A stretch of DNA of 64,000 nt from contig JAQGDQ010000245.1 of the NCBI GenBank assembly GCA_030141605.1, forward strand, positions 272,098 through 336,097, given 5' to 3'. Shown one piece after another: positions 36,404-50,159 of the stretch. The translations under genes and the position numbers were made by a program. Each line of letters begins with the position of its first letter. The first letter of the stretch is position 1. The DNA is from Tubiluchus corallicola (lineage: Eukaryota; Priapulida; Priapulimorpha; Priapulimorphida; Tubiluchidae). The notes under the pieces were generated by a model. The model saw only the letters and a list, made by a program, of their open reading frames with translations, had not been told where the DNA came from and did not search any database.

Positions 36404-39400
36404 CGTTAGTTTTTGGCACATTATTTGCATCTGCAACTGCAAGAAATTTCTAAAAATTTCGCAATGTACACTGAAGGGATTACAGTCTAAATACAGGCAG
36501 GGCCGACATGAGGCCTTGAAAGCCAATCATTTATATAAAATTTAAAATCTACACGACGCGAAAAGATTATTCATTTTCCCGAAAGATTATTAAATCTTTT
36601 GTAAGCTTTTCATCAACATTGCGTATAATGAAAGACTGAAACAGGTTTTTCAATGGCGGATCTAAGTGTGCTTACTAGGTGTTTGAATTTAAGTTTGAAC
36701 AGTTTAACAATGCGTTTGTGTTTGTACTGCACCTATATTGGGTTGCCTTGCATTTATCTTGATTTAGCTGACAATCTTCTAATAGCGCGATGGTGTCAAA
36801 CATGTATGCCTGTTTTCCAGGTCTCACTTGCCATTTGAAGTTTAGCTGTTAACAATTTTAATATCAAATCTGTCTACCAACTCGCGAAACCATTAGTTAA
36901 TTCGATTTTAAATCAGATAGCTTTATTTGCTCACGTGCAGCTTAAATTTTATAAACGAGCATAGGGCTCAGTATTTTGAACTCAAGGAATAGTAGTTATA
37001 GGTACTATAGAGCGACTGGTACTATTTTAGTATTCAGCGATTGCAACGTGTATAGAGATTTGTTAACATAATATTTTATAACTATAAACCAAAATGACCT
37101 TGACTTAAAAAATAAAATGTTAATGAAATAAAACGAATTGATAATGCAGTAAATGGTGAAACAAGTCTTTCCTCTACACATTGTCGTGTGCATTAATATT
37201 GTAGCATTAATGTGTATCATAAGTCTTGACGTAGCCATACTGTGTTAAGAACTTTAAAAAATTGCCATATAGTGGTAGAATTTTAAGCAAACTAATTTTC
37301 TTTCTTTTTCATTGGCATACTTTTCTTGATAGTAATACGTAGCGTTGAACATTTCGAGGTGCAGATAAAAAGCCGATAGCTTTTGTTTTCTTCAAGACGA
37401 TAATACAAATTAGTTCATTGAGTCAAGTTCAGCCTGCTCAGTTTACGAAAGTCCAAGCTTTCATATGTTCTACTTCTGAAATGGCCAAGGTCGTGACTAT
37501 GGAATTTGCACTGCTGTAGATAATTAAGAAAAGCACTAGCGAACAGAATTGAAAAGGCTCACAAACTATATTGTTTCGATGAGAATTTGCAGGTATGACA
37601 TATATTGTAAACCGCAGAGTAAATTAATAACATAAGAATATTTTTTATCATATTATCTGTTGCGCTTTGTAAAAAGAAATCTAGTAAACGCGAAAACGCA
37701 GTTAACAAAAGCATGCGATGTGCAATATTTGCTGCTGCTAACGATTAGTTGCAAAACTGGATGCCAGGATATTTCCACTAACTTTGTGCAACTATTTACT
37801 CTTCCAAGGAGAAAACTTGTTAACAGCTTGAATTGATTTTAAAGCTAGTTGCCTATGAGCATTATATATGTGTGTACGTAATGCGAACGGGGTAAGTACC
37901 CGTATCTATTTAACTTTCCACTTAACAGAGGTATAACTGTGTTCCCATACACATATAGAGGACCAGGAAATTTACCCAGGAGCCGTGGACGCCATCCCTA
38001 GTGTAATTACGCCCCAGCTCATGGCTTCTCTCGTTTACAAGGCTTTCGTGGTGGTATCGGGCAACGTTTGGCAAGTGTGAACCGTGAAACACTGTAGTGT
38101 TTGTTGTGTATATAGCGTGCTGGCTTCCCATAATGAAACTTGTGGACTAGAAAAACAAGTGTATTGTCTGCGGAAGCCAGTTTATTTATTAATGATGAAC
38201 CATTGCTTCGGTTGAAGTATAATGCGGTTTGTACAGAATACGCACGTTTATTTCGACGGTGTACACGATATGGTGTAAAAACATGTGTGGAATATCGTTC
38301 CTTTTAGATTATTCTAGTGTACCACGTGATCTCCATCATGCAGAAGATGCTGTTTATTAACGACATCTGCTGTAGTGAAGGGTAAGTAGTCCGAATCTAA
38401 AATGCTATGTCTGCATTGTATCACTAAAATGATGAATACGGCTTCAATTGTGTTTCTAAATGTTAAGTCGACGTTGATTTACAGTGATTAAAATTTTCCT
38501 TTTGCTGAAATCGGTATTTCCAACTTTTTTTAAGGGTTTCAACCAATCTCAGTTCAACGTACCACACCAGTCATTTATACTACAAGGTGTTAAAGTGAGA
38601 ACTTGTCACTTTTTCCCAATTTCGGTTTTTGCCACCTAGTGAGGTCAGGTCAGTCGATTCGGTCACAACTCATATCATTCAATTCGGCTTATAGAAATTC
38701 TCATTTGACACATTACAAGCCACTGTTACTCGACATTCGAAACATTGGTGTCTCCAGTTTCCCAGAAAATTTCTCAAGCGCACGTTGTCTACAATAATCC
38801 ATTTATTAGAACATGAGGCCACCTAGCCACCTGCCCACGAAAGTAGACAGAAAGACTACGCTGTGATGGCTGTTGGCATCGGCCCTTGAAAAACACGACG
38901 AAAAATAGCAGCATACAAGAGCAGTTGCGATGATTGATCATGTTGTGATGATTTTGTAATGAGCACTGCGACACTAACCCAAACCGCTCCATGCCGCTAT
39001 TCTTGCGTGATTTACTTGAAGCACTTGATGAAGCCCTGCGCTAAAATAATTCAAATTGTTATAATCTTTAAAGAGAATCAAAAGAGAAGCCGCACAGTAA
39101 TAGATAATGGTGAAGGACTGCTGAATGTATATAGCAAGAGTGTCGCTTAAGGGAAAACATAGGTATCTTATAAGCCTCTGATAACAGAGTTTTAAATAAG
39201 CAATGGCTAATTCAGGCTGAATTTTTTAATTAATGCTTATTCAACACGTAACCCTGCATTTTTGTAGATGCCTATATCTTATTCAAGATAAATGCATTTT
39301 TCCAGCATTCAGAGGGAAATAAATAAAAACATAATACTTATTACTGATAGACTACAATTTAAAGAAGGGTTAGTTAGTATACACTTTGCGCACAAACAAG

Positions 39401-40790
39401 GTCACTTGTGTGTCGGTTTTTTCGAAACGTTTAGTGCGAATTTTGTCAATAGATTCGTAACCCAGACTTGGCTTTGGTAAAAACCTGATAATAACGCCGT
39501 GAAAAAATGAACAATGTAAGATAAAACGCTAAAAGATGGTTAAAAATTCTCATTGCCTAATGCCTATATATGTATATATATGATAAATTACTAAGTTGGT
39601 TTGAGAGGGTTGGAGTAAATCCTTGATTTTCTTCAGTTAAGCAAGTGATGCCTCAGCAAGGGCTTGTCCTTTCAAAGATCAACTCTTCACTGTTAGTCAC
39701 ATCATGCATCATGCAGCCACTATGATTTGCACTGTGATGAACCTGCACGACTTTCGTTTGTGAGACTAGAACGACAGGTTGATCTGACCTCTGAACTCAA
39801 ACTTTTCTTTTTTAATCATATAAGCTTAGACATTACAATGTCAGACGAATTCGTGAGTTATTTGTCTCTCAGTTTTTGCATGAAAGATTCTTCTAAGACC
39901 AAACTGAAAATCAAGCTGAGATTAGCTACTTCAAAACAAACGAAAAGTAGAATTTTGAAACCCTTATTAACAAAGAATAACATTAATTTGATAAATAAGC
40001 CACAATATAAAAAGTTTTATAACATTTTCATTAGAAAAGCTCACTGCACCTTCTTAGCAGTCATCTTCTGGTAAAAAAGAATGATATGAAGTTCTGAATA
40101 AAACACAAACATTGTAACACAACGAGTATCTATGGAAACAATAGTCGTAGAGAAAAAAACGAAAGATATAATGAAAAACTGCCACTAAAGACTAATTAAA
40201 GTAGCTATATATTTAGGCAACAAGATGTTTTTGGAGCAAAACTTAGATTTTCATTTAAAGCCCCTAGTCAGAATTTTTACATTGGAGGCATTGAACTATC
40301 TTCAAAGATTCGACCTGGTAAAGTTTGTAGCTAGATATTAAATTTTTGCTCCATTAAAATAAAACAACTTTGTTGCAAATTTTGCAAGGAATTTCGTAAA
40401 CCCACTTTTTTTCAAATTATAAGAATTATTGTGTGACAGGACAGAAATCAATTTTATATCGTATTTATAAATCAGTGCATAAAGTGCCTATTTGCTCTGT
40501 TCTAAACAAGGAGCATAGGGAACAATGACGTTCTTAAATTTTTGTGGTTCAACATTTCGACGCGAAAGATTACTATATGACTGAGAAAATGTTCACTTCT
40601 ATAGCCTTACTCAACGCTTTCTAAGAACGCAATCCGGATAAACTAACTTTTTAAAGTAATAAAAATATGACTGTTCGCTTCTGCTAAGTAACTTTCAAAT
40701 TATACCGGAACTTTAGCACGGTTTTAAGTAGTGAAGCAGTTTTGTCCAATTACAATACATAATTGTGTCAGTCTGGGTCGTCTAATAAAA
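36404..40790. other. Gene-poor region
   Basis: No supported gene. A possible lone 5' exon lies at 38338-38381 (+): ATG CAG AAG ATG ... GAA GG followed by GTAAGT, coding MQKMLFINDICCSE, with no partner found. The 115-codon frame at 39727-40074 (+) is lysine-rich and resembles nothing I know. Confidence 0.4.
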
Positions 40791-40990
40791 TGACAGGAAA
40801 AAGGCCAGGGAGAAAGTCACAATTTTGGATAGGAAAAAAGTCACTGGAAAAAAGTCACAATTAATTTTGGCTAGAGTTAGTCGTGGAGTTAAAGTTTGGG
40901 TTAGGGTTATTTCTTTCTTCATGCGCTTTTTTCCTGTGACTTTCTTCCTGTGACCTTTCTCTGTGATTTTTTACTAGTGAGTTTTTTACC
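40790..40990. repeat. Low-complexity imperfect inverted repeat
   Basis: The left side repeats GGAAAAAAGTCAC and the right side TTCCTGTGAC, the reverse complement, around a centre containing GGGTTAGGGTTA. This gives a foldback with internally repeated arms of about 11-13 bases. Probably a degenerate MITE. Confidence 0.6.
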
Positions 40991-42378
40991 CGATTTCGCA
41001 GTATTATGTACATGCAGGTTTTAAAAAGGTCATGAACATGATTACAAATGCGCGCATGAGTTCCATTGTCTGCAATGAAAATAATTCTGCATGTAAAGCG
41101 GCTGCTCAGAATTTTGCTTACGAACTGTAAATTCTACAATCAATGTAATAATAAAGACTTTACTGTATACTGCATTATAGTCTGTCTCATCGTCAATCGT
41201 ACTTGCCATCATTATCATCGTCATCATCATCTCAGCAACAATTATTGAACAAACACGAATACACAACCAACCGGGATGGACTGATGGACCGGCAGACGTT
41301 CTTGTATTTCTTGAATCTAGAACAAAAATCATTTCTGAAAAATAATATATTTTATGAGGGCTCAAGCAGATCAGGTAACAGGTAACCAGCCAACTGAAAG
41401 CCACCCCTTGTCCAACCTCCTAACACTGCCAATCAGTTATTCGCTTACTAACAAGTGAATTTTCCTACTCCACCTTTTCACTAATTGGGGATGTCCTGCA
41501 GAACTGTGGCAAAGAAGAAAAAGCCTCAGTCTGAACCCAAATTAGCATAGCTGCAGGTGATAACAACAGTCTTAATTTGTTTACCGCTTTATGCGGAAGG
41601 CGACTTTGCCCAACGTGTATTTCAGACACTACGGTAGGCCTATCCTGTTGCAAATTTGTTGACTAAGAACACATGCTTAGTGAGTAGTTAGAACTAAAAA
41701 AATATACAAATGCACCGGAACCTCGTTATGGTGAGTACTGGTTTCATGTTGTGTTTCCCCCATAACCTTGAAGGCAGAAATAATCACGTTTTATATAAGA
41801 CTGGCACAGTTGTTTATTTGTAAATAATGTTATTTGAGCTGGCTTTAAATTACCAGCCCAGATATGACTGAAGTTTTCACGTGTGAAGATATAATCATTC
41901 TTTGTAGTCTTGTTTATTATATTTAAATGATCCTTCCTGTTATTTTTCCTTATTCCGCTTGTAATGTGCATTTTTCCCTAAAACATTATGACGGCAGTAA
42001 AGGCTACGGGTAGCAGCGACGACGAGAGTGACGGTGAATCTCAGCGAGAAGCTTATGGAGTCTCGTAGGTTATGCATATGACTATGAGTTTTGTGTTTTT
42101 GTACCTTCACTTTTTGTATTTTGAATGTTCTTATCACGTTCTTTATATATAAAACACGTAAATTACATTTCTCACAATTTCTTACATTTCTTTTTGGCTG
42201 ACTAACTTGTTGCGTAGAGGTGATCGGAACTAGCAATCGTACAGCGGTAGCCTATGTTTCTAGAGAAACTACGGCGAAAGTGCTTCTGCTGCTGTGTAGT
42301 ATTTTGCTATGTAGTATTTTTCTCCTGACCTGTAACTCTAATCAGATTTTACTGATACCCTGATTTTCGCTTTGTTTG

Positions 42379-42545
42379 TATGATGATGATGATGATGATG
42401 ATATTGTTGCTGTAGCCACATGTGTTATTGTTGTTGTTGCTGTTGCTGATGCTGCAGCTGCTGTTGTTGTTGTTGTTGCTGCTGGTGTTGCTGCTGCTGT
42501 GGTTATAGCATTTTCGAGGAGACTGCAGATGCTGTTGCTGTCAGC
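42379..42545 (+). repeat. Compound trinucleotide repeat (GAT)n then (TTG/CTG)n
   Basis: (GAT)n from about 42379 and an interrupted run of GTT/GCT/GCTG triplets from about 42426. Alanine/valine-rich frames on both strands here are repeat artefacts. Confidence 0.9.
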
Positions 42546-42835
42546 GCCATGCACTGCTTTTTGTTGCTGCTTGGTTTTTGTCGCTATCGCTGTTGTAGGG
42601 AGAATGGTGGGAATAATAATGATAGTGACATTGACTGATAATGACTGACATTTAATGATATTGAAATGAAATTATTAATTACACGAGGCGCCTTTCACAG
42701 TTTCATTGCTGAAACTTTCTAACATTTTTCTCAAGTACTATAATAAGCTCAACTTCCTTAGAGACTTTGCTTTTGCTTCAACGCTTCAAAAACGCAATGT
42801 TTGTATAATTTGTCGAATAGTTTACGTGATGTAAC

Positions 42836-43450
42836 GTGAATAGTTTACGTGATGTAACTACTGGTGATGTCATTCAAAAAATGAGAATTAGTAACAATGT
42901 TAAATATCTAGGTCACATATTGTCAGATAATGGAAAAGATGACGATAATATTCTTAATCAATGTAAGACAGTTTTCTTATTATTCAAAGGAGTCCAGTCT
43001 CTGGACGAAATATTGCTTGTACAACTTTTATAAGCTAATCTGCTCATTACACAACTATAGTAAAATTCTTCAAATATAGATATGGTACTGGAGCTTCTAC
43101 AATCTATATAGAAAATGTTATTAATCGTTTCAAAGTTATTTCGCGTAAATGTACATATAATCTTAGATGCCGTGTTTAAAACTCTTGTAATGGTTTATTA
43201 AAACATGTAATTTACCATAATAATGCTTTTACATGCTCCAAAATTTTGACCCATTGGAATGTAATTTCAATGTACTTTTAATGTGTGTCGTTTTTGTAAA
43301 TATTTGAACTAATTTCTCTTCTTATTTTTTCTGTAAATTGTAAGTTTATATTTTTATAATTAGTTTTTAGTAACTATTGTATTCTTATGGATTAAAACTA
43401 CATATCTACGAGCTGAAATATAGAATGGAATAAAAAAGTAAACAAATAAA
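42836..43450 (+). mobile_element. Decayed LINE fragment, same family as the 62.8-kb copy
   Basis: The frame VIQKMRISNNVKYLGHILSD corresponds to VIEPCDNEKYLGHIISRD in the copy at 62803-63768 (-). After frameshifts, a second block reads FKVISRKCTYNLRCRV, matching FDVIYRKSIYSLDTRI there. The 3' end near 43430 reads AATAAAAAAGTAAACAAATA. Multiple stops and shifts make it a dead copy. Confidence 0.8.
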
Positions 43451-43459
43451 TAAGAATTT

Positions 43460-45535
43460 AACAAGGTAACGAACCTTTAAGTTGAAATCGAAACAAGGAA
43501 GATCAAATAAAACAAAAATGCTTATAAAGTACACCCAAAATGTTATCGACAGAATTTCCATTACATCCAAGTTGTTATTGGCAAACGCAAGATGTAAGGA
43601 ACAAGCATCTGCATACATGACCTGCGACGGACAGTTGTTTTTCTCCCCGATGGTAGCATTTTAGAGGAAGCGAATATGGTTCATATAATTAGTTTTTCTT
43701 GAGCTTACATCTGTCCCTCTTGTTTAGTGTAAGTTAGCCGTTTCTACACATGTGACCTATATATACATGGCATATTTCTTGAATTCTTTCGCTGCTAAGG
43801 CGTATATATGGAATCTGTTAAAATATAACGTTTTGGTTTCCAGGGGTAATCTGTCGTGCTTTATTAACGAGTCATAATTTTGCAATATTTTGTTCTTGAA
43901 TTTGTCTTCGATGCTGTTGCTCGGATGGAACAAGTTCTCGGTTTTTCTTAGGCAGGCATTATATGATGACCAGTCGTGGCTCAAGTCCTTTTAGAGTCCA
44001 TTCACCAAAGCGATTTTTTTCGATTGTCACTATTATTGTGCAGTTCCAGTCTCACGCATTTTAATGGAATGCAAAGATGAGTCATGTCACGTGATTGTTA
44101 CCTAAGTAAAGAATATTAATGAAATATTTTTGTGCGGCTTATACATGACATTAATAGATGTTTTTTGTGTGCTTAAAATTAACCGGCGGTCCAAATTCAG
44201 TAGGTGAGCATCTTCTTCTGATTGGTCAACAAAAGCTAAAATACAGAACAAACTGAATCCATTAAATAATGCCAGAGCATATCCGTATAAGTGAGTTATT
44301 GAAATGCCTGTTTCGGTACCTTTCTGTCAGTGATTCACTGGCACTCGACTTAGGCATCTCGTTACCAGCCTAAATCTTGAACCGCTAAACTAGACACCTA
44401 GACTATGCCGATGACACAGCAATTACAGTGTATATCATGAAGCAAACGACAGCAGATCAAAATTGCTTCAGTGTGTGGCAAGTGGTAGGTGCCTTGTTGG
44501 TAAGTTAAGAATGTACGTTAAACGTGTCGATTTTTTGTGTTTTTTATTCTTATATTGCTGAAAACTCAAGACAGCGTTAAGAAGCAACAAGCTTTATTAT
44601 GCTAATAAGTTGTCGGCTGGTTTTTAAGCACTAAATTTTTAATTGTGCAGGTGTCTTACACAAACAGAAGGAACGTATCACGGGATTTCTAGCGAGCATA
44701 CACATGCTCAATATAGCGATATTGTCCAATATTACTGAGCATCATATTGCAATATTTCATTCTTGGGGTGACTTATATAATACGTGATTGATCTCTTCAA
44801 ATAAAAAATAAGCACGACAAATTCTTTCAAGTGTAATTAATCTCAAAGCAAGAGACAATTTGATATTTCTTGTTATACAAGGAAAAAAATAAAGATATGC
44901 TAAATAGGCATTGCAAAAGTCCTTCAGATGCATTTCCCGTAGCAGGTAGTGAAATGTAATCGAAAGGTGTTCCATGGGAGAAGTTGTATCGCGCCTTATG
45001 GCATTCTTTTTCTTTGTGAAAGGCTTGTTTAGTACAAAAAGTTTTTTTAAATGACTGAGCATCCCAGTTTTAAAGATTTTTTGAAGTTTTCTATATAATT
45101 GTTTTATAACTCTTCTTACAACTCATTTTATGACGTCTCCAATTTTGCTTTGTGTAGATACCAATTTTTTGATCTCTTGTGCCGGTTTCTCTTTTTTTGA
45201 TTTTAATCCAATAGCGAGCGCTAAGCTAATTGCACCTTCTACAGCGAAATGGTAATGAATTCTGAATATTACGCAATATATTGGGCCATGTGTGAAACAA
45301 AAATATTGTGCAATATTATTGTCAGAGATAGTGTTATTATTATCAATATTATTGCGTCGTGTGTGTGTTCCCTTGCGACGTGGATGCAGAACGGAGCACA
45401 AAACGCAACAATTGGCATGCAAAAAGCGACAAACAAGATTTCATAATTTGGTTTAGTTACTATTTGACGGTTAGAAGAAGGCTTACAATATAACGAAAAG
45501 AAAAATCTTAGTAAATGTATTATACGATAATATTA
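43460..45535. other. Gene-poor region
   Basis: Unassigned frames at 43757-43984 (-, 75 codons, MSHDWSSYNACLRKTENLFH) and 44757-45062 (-, 101 codons) show no known motif, splice support or homology I can recognise. Confidence 0.35.
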
Positions 45536-45540
45536 AACGT

Positions 45541-46095
45541 GTTATCATGGGGGAAGAACACACTATGGAATGGTTTCAGACCAGGACTGGAGTAAAGCAG
45601 AGATATGGTATGTTCAGCTTTCTGTTCCTGCTTATCATTTGATCACCAGTTTATGCAGAATGGTAAAAATGGTGTTAGATGGAAGTTCACCTTGAAGTTA
45701 GATGACCTAGACTATGCGGATGACATCACACTTATATCAGGAACTAAACAACAGATTCAACGAAACACAAACAAACTGTCTAGGGGAATGGCAAAGGCAT
45801 GAAGCTAAGGGATAAATAGCTATAAATAGCATATTTAAATGTAAAATTCTGAGAAGGAATGCAAAGAAGAATGACAACATGACGATGAAAAGCGAAGTGA
45901 ACCTGTAGAAGACGTCATCAAATATGAATACATAGGCACCTTTGCTTTGAAGAAAGGACGAGGTACTATGGACCTGAATAACAGACTAGCCAAAGCAAAA
46001 AGTACACTCTTCCCCTCCATCTCAATATTATCTAGAAATACGGCCTCAGTAACATTAACTAAATCTCTGATAGTATCACTTGAAGTATAAAATTA
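45541..46095 (+). mobile_element. Decayed non-LTR reverse-transcriptase fragment
   Basis: In shifting frames: WFQTRTGVKQRYGMFSF (RT motif B region, normally GV-RQG-SPLLF), then LDDLDYADDITLISGTKQQI (catalytic YADD motif), then VEDVIKYEYIGTF and LNNRLAKAKSTLFPSISIL (post-RT domain). The order and spacing are those of an endonuclease-RT LINE different from the two other copies here. Stops and frameshifts show it is a pseudogene. Confidence 0.85.
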
Positions 46096-46539
46096 AGATT
46101 TCAAGAGCTTGGCAATGACAGTTTTAATGTAAAGTTCGGAAACACGGAAAGTGACAAAATGTGCCTAACTCTTGGAACAGACTATCTAGCCCCCGATCTT
46201 GATTAAGAAATAATTTTCGTACATTGAAACTCGAAAATGTGTGGATTATTTGTTTGTCACAGCCAGGCTGTCACCATTGAACAGATGATTGACTTATCGA
46301 CTAAATCGTTCATTTTGGCTTTTGGTTCATCGACAAACATAAAAAAAACAATCATTAGTGGCAATACTAGACACTTTTACCTTGCTAAGCAATCACTAAA
46401 TCTTCTTTTTGGGATAGCTGGCTTTTGACAATAGCTCAAACAGCCATCACAATTTAAATGTGTTATTTGTCCAAGCACATGTATTGTGGGGTTTTACGAA
46501 ATCTTCTTGGTAGATTCTGCCGCCTGAAAAAAGACCATT

Positions 46540-46697
46540 GGCTGCTTTTCCTTATTTGAATGGCAACTTAATACCCTGCTGGTTGAAGTGGAGAAAATGC
46601 TTAATAGCCGCCCTCTCATTTCTGTAGATTGCAGCAACAATTCACTTACAGTCATCACACCAGATCGTTTCCTTAGCACTTATTCCACCATCCTATG
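46540..46697 (+). mobile_element. BEL/Pao-like retrotransposon integrase remnant
   Basis: The frame FEWQLNTLLVEVEKMLNSRP followed by LISVDCSNNSLTVITPDRFL resembles the segment after the integrase core of BEL/Pao elements, where the pattern L-x-E-V/I-E-x-x-x-N-S-R-P-L ... L-T-P-x-x-L/F-L is conserved. No other part of the element was found, and stops flank the fragment. Confidence 0.6.
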
Positions 46698-49600
46698 AGT
46701 CTACCACTCTACCGTTTGATTCGACCTTTGACCTTAACATGCCGACGGCCCACGCCCTCTTCTTCTGCACAAACTTTATTCACTCATTCAATCCTCGTGT
46801 GCTCTTGAAACTCGCGTTTATAGCTACAAAACGGTGTCAGTTCTGATGACGAGTTGCAAACGAATTTCCGGGTATTTGCTACAAGGTCTGCAAGAAGATG
46901 ATTTGCTTCTTACTGCGCCTGCTTCTTAGCATGATGGCCTCTCGTGACTTGTCAACCCAGCGTATAAAACCATTGATGCAGCCCGCGCAGTAGCTAGAGA
47001 CAGACTGACTGATGAGGAGCTGCAAAAAGCACTGAAGCTGATATTGTCCATTTCTTGACTGACGCTTCTTAGTAAGTAATTACATTTGCATGATATTGCA
47101 TAATTAGCATACTTTTTGTAAGTATTTACATTTGCATAATTATCATTAGTATCATTGATATATTCACAATTAGCATGAAATGTGGCTGTATTGAATCATT
47201 AATTACTTAAGTTGCATCTGTTTGTACAGGTCTAGAGATCGATTATACGATTTTCAGTTGGCAAAAACATAATTTGAAAATATAATAGTCCGATGTTAAA
47301 GAGCGACTTAATGTATAATTCGTATTTTGATCAACATTTTGGAGTCCGTACCATGTTTGAATGGTAAATATTTGTTTGAGTCCAGACATCTTCTTCTGCA
47401 GAGCCGCTTTCTGTTGTATAGGCCAGATTTTGTTTTAGTCTCTCAAGTCAACTTCAATTATATTATTGTTTACATTTACCATTACTTCTCCACCATTTCC
47501 CTGATAATAATTCTTTTATCCTCTCCTGTCTTCATTCACAAGTTCCACTATCATGCCGGACTTACAAGCCTCGGTTTCAGATTACCCTGCATCGCAAGTA
47601 ATGATGTTATTGCATTTTTGTAATTTTGATACACTTTGTTATTGTAAATGGTTTGAGATGCTTGGAAAAAATTACTCTATATTATAATATACGCATTTTA
47701 AGTGTCGATAATTCATAAAGGCACATCAATTCATTTTGCTAAGTAAACAGAAAGCGAATATCGTTTTCATGTACATTCATACATAAGTGCAATTGCGTAA
47801 AAAAAAGTAACTGGGTAAGTAGGTAAGTATGCGAAGATGATCCACTTCGGAAAATATGCGTGCGCAACGGCCATTTTTTTGGAAAACCTGAGTAAAATGC
47901 CTAAAATCATCATGATTTAAAATGCGGAATATGCAAATATATCGTAGTTTTTGTTCGTTTACTAGAAATCTGCTGCTTTTCTGATTTCTTTGTAGCCAAA
48001 TTTTTCGTATTAATTTGAGTTTCGCTGAAAATGCTGCGCATGTTTAAGTTTTATCCAGAAATTAGTTTGTTTAAAAAATTCGTTGAGTTTTTTGTTCTGC
48101 TACATTACAGCTGCTTACAGTAGCAGATAAGTCAAGAACTATTTTCTTAACTTGGAGATGTAAATTTGCCTTCTAATGAAGCGATGGTGATGCTAATTGG
48201 CAAGAATTGATAAGGTATTAATGGCTATTTTAGAAAACAACGTTATAGGTGCATCATGCTGTTGTTGACCATAAAAGTAAAAGGAATAGTTGAATGTTTA
48301 CGTGCTCGGTTACGTAAATAATGAATTCTGACCTGGGTAGCACATGGATAGATGACTGCTTTAAGGTTTTCCAGTTAAGTCTTTGCTATCATCAGCATCA
48401 TCGTAATCGTGATCGCCATCGCCCGCCGCCATCACCACCAGCAACAACACCACCACCACCAACTCCAACACCAACACCACCACCACCACCACCACCATCA
48501 TCATCATCACCATCACCATTACCATCATTATCATCATCATCATCGTCATCATGATCAATACGTGTCAAGTTTTAAGGTAGTTATCTGTTTCAGTTAATAG
48601 AATAGACATTTAGCAGAGGTGTATTTGTAGATGTGTCTTGTTTGTGCATTTATTTATTCTTTATTTACAAACTAAAATTCATTGATAGTTATACGAAACA
48701 TGTTTAATGTTATAACTGGAGAGTTAAATCAGTGCAAGCAAGTTAAGGGGCCGCTTTCAGTTAAGAACAATAATGTCCATGCAGGCAAAAACATGGGACC
48801 TCTTGCTTATAAAAATTAAACATGCAAAACCATAAAATACCTACGTACACACATATATTTTGAAACCAGACTACCAGTTGATAACCTGCTGGCATTTGAC
48901 AATAGATAAGTAACAAACGTGCAAGAGTTTGCAACAAATAACTAATAACCGGTGACGTATGAATATTGATAGTTAATATGAAAGTCCAATGCTAAACAAA
49001 ACTAAGCTGATAGAATCGAATGAAAACAAGATTAGATAATTAAAATTATAGTATATAAATTAGACCGATTAAATTAAATTAATCTGCTAATAGTTTCCTC
49101 ACTTCTCTTCTGTTGTCTTGCTTTGTTTACGACAGTGCGTGACTTGGATGAGGTGAATCGTTTTTGCTAAATTAGTTTGTGTTTGCGACTCGTCTGACAA
49201 AAATGTTACGGTTTCTGTGATTTGTTAGTAATCATCTATTGTGTGTATGTACAATACTTCTTTCTGCTTTGCCACCTGTGACTTTGCTGTTTCTAGTTTA
49301 GCACTAGAATTGCTCATAATGATGTCTTCATCCGGTTTTATATAAATGACAGCTTCGCCTTATCAGGCCTGTTGTGGTCAGACAAGCAAACAGCTATCCT
49401 TAGCTATTCAATGAACAACTTTGTGGATTGGCAGTCAATCAGTTAGTCGGTCGGTTCCAGCCAGCTAGCCAACCAGTCATTCAGAGAGACATTTAGTCAA
49501 TTGATCAACATAGTTTCAAGAAAGCCTAGAGTAAATATTATCAGCATTAGTTGACTAGTATCCATGTTATACTTTCTGGCTAACCAGGAAATGAGTTATT

Positions 49601-50095
49601 TTTATAACAGGAAGTTAAATGAATTGATAAAAATGACGATACTTTTTTTGCTGTTGTAGGTACTAACTCGCTTTACTGCTAGCCTATAATGTAGAGTCAG
49701 TCTGGTGAAACGAGTTACTTATCTTGCTTAACTAAATACATTTATATGGTTGCATGCGTCAAGTTTGCTAGATAAACTCGTTTGCAGGTGTTCTGAAACC
49801 GTTTGTATTGTTTGCATTTTATTGATCCCGTCTCTGCACTTTTTGAAAGTAGCTGTTTGGCGTGTCAATGGCGAATTTAAGGTTTGTTCTTAGTCTGATT
49901 TACACGAGATATATGTCAGTAAATCCTTGACATAATAGTATATTATAAAATTGAAAATACTATAATACATTGCGATAAAATGTAATCTAACTTTCTCTCA
50001 AGTTCTTATTTCGTTTCTGGTTTTCTATCCGTCCTTTCCTGTATAGTGTATTACATTTCGATCTATTCAAAATTCAACATAACTGAGGTCAATCC
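46698..50095. other. Gene-poor region
   Basis: No supported gene. It contains microsatellites and a possible retroposon 3' tail on the minus strand at about 48640-48870. At 49430-49510 there is degenerate CAGT/CCAG tetranucleotide sequence (CAGTTAGTCGGTCGGTTCCA). Confidence 0.5.
48386..48557 (+). repeat. Interrupted (CAT/CAC/CCA)n microsatellite
   Basis: About 170 bases of CAN triplets. The His/Pro-rich and Met/Val-rich frames on both strands are products of the repeat. Confidence 0.95.
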
Positions 50096-50159
50096 AACCA
50101 AACCCACTGCCATGCAGTGCAGAAATCGAGACTCTGCGTTGTTTAAATAACCCCATATC

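Noticed and set aside
36404-36526. Longer N-terminus for the Reeler protein starting at 36526
   Set aside because: It would put about 41 residues before the signal peptide; the ATG at 36403 has a good context and places the hydrophobic core at the usual position.
42342-42648. Alanine/threonine- and valine-rich open frames
   Set aside because: Produced by the GAT and TTG/CTG triplet repeats.
46838-46875. CTGATGACGAG string suggesting a hammerhead
   Set aside because: No properly placed GAAA/CGAAAC and no three-stem fold could be drawn.
48321-48597. Proline- and histidine-rich open frames on both strands
   Set aside because: They are direct translations of a CAN-triplet microsatellite and have no support outside it.
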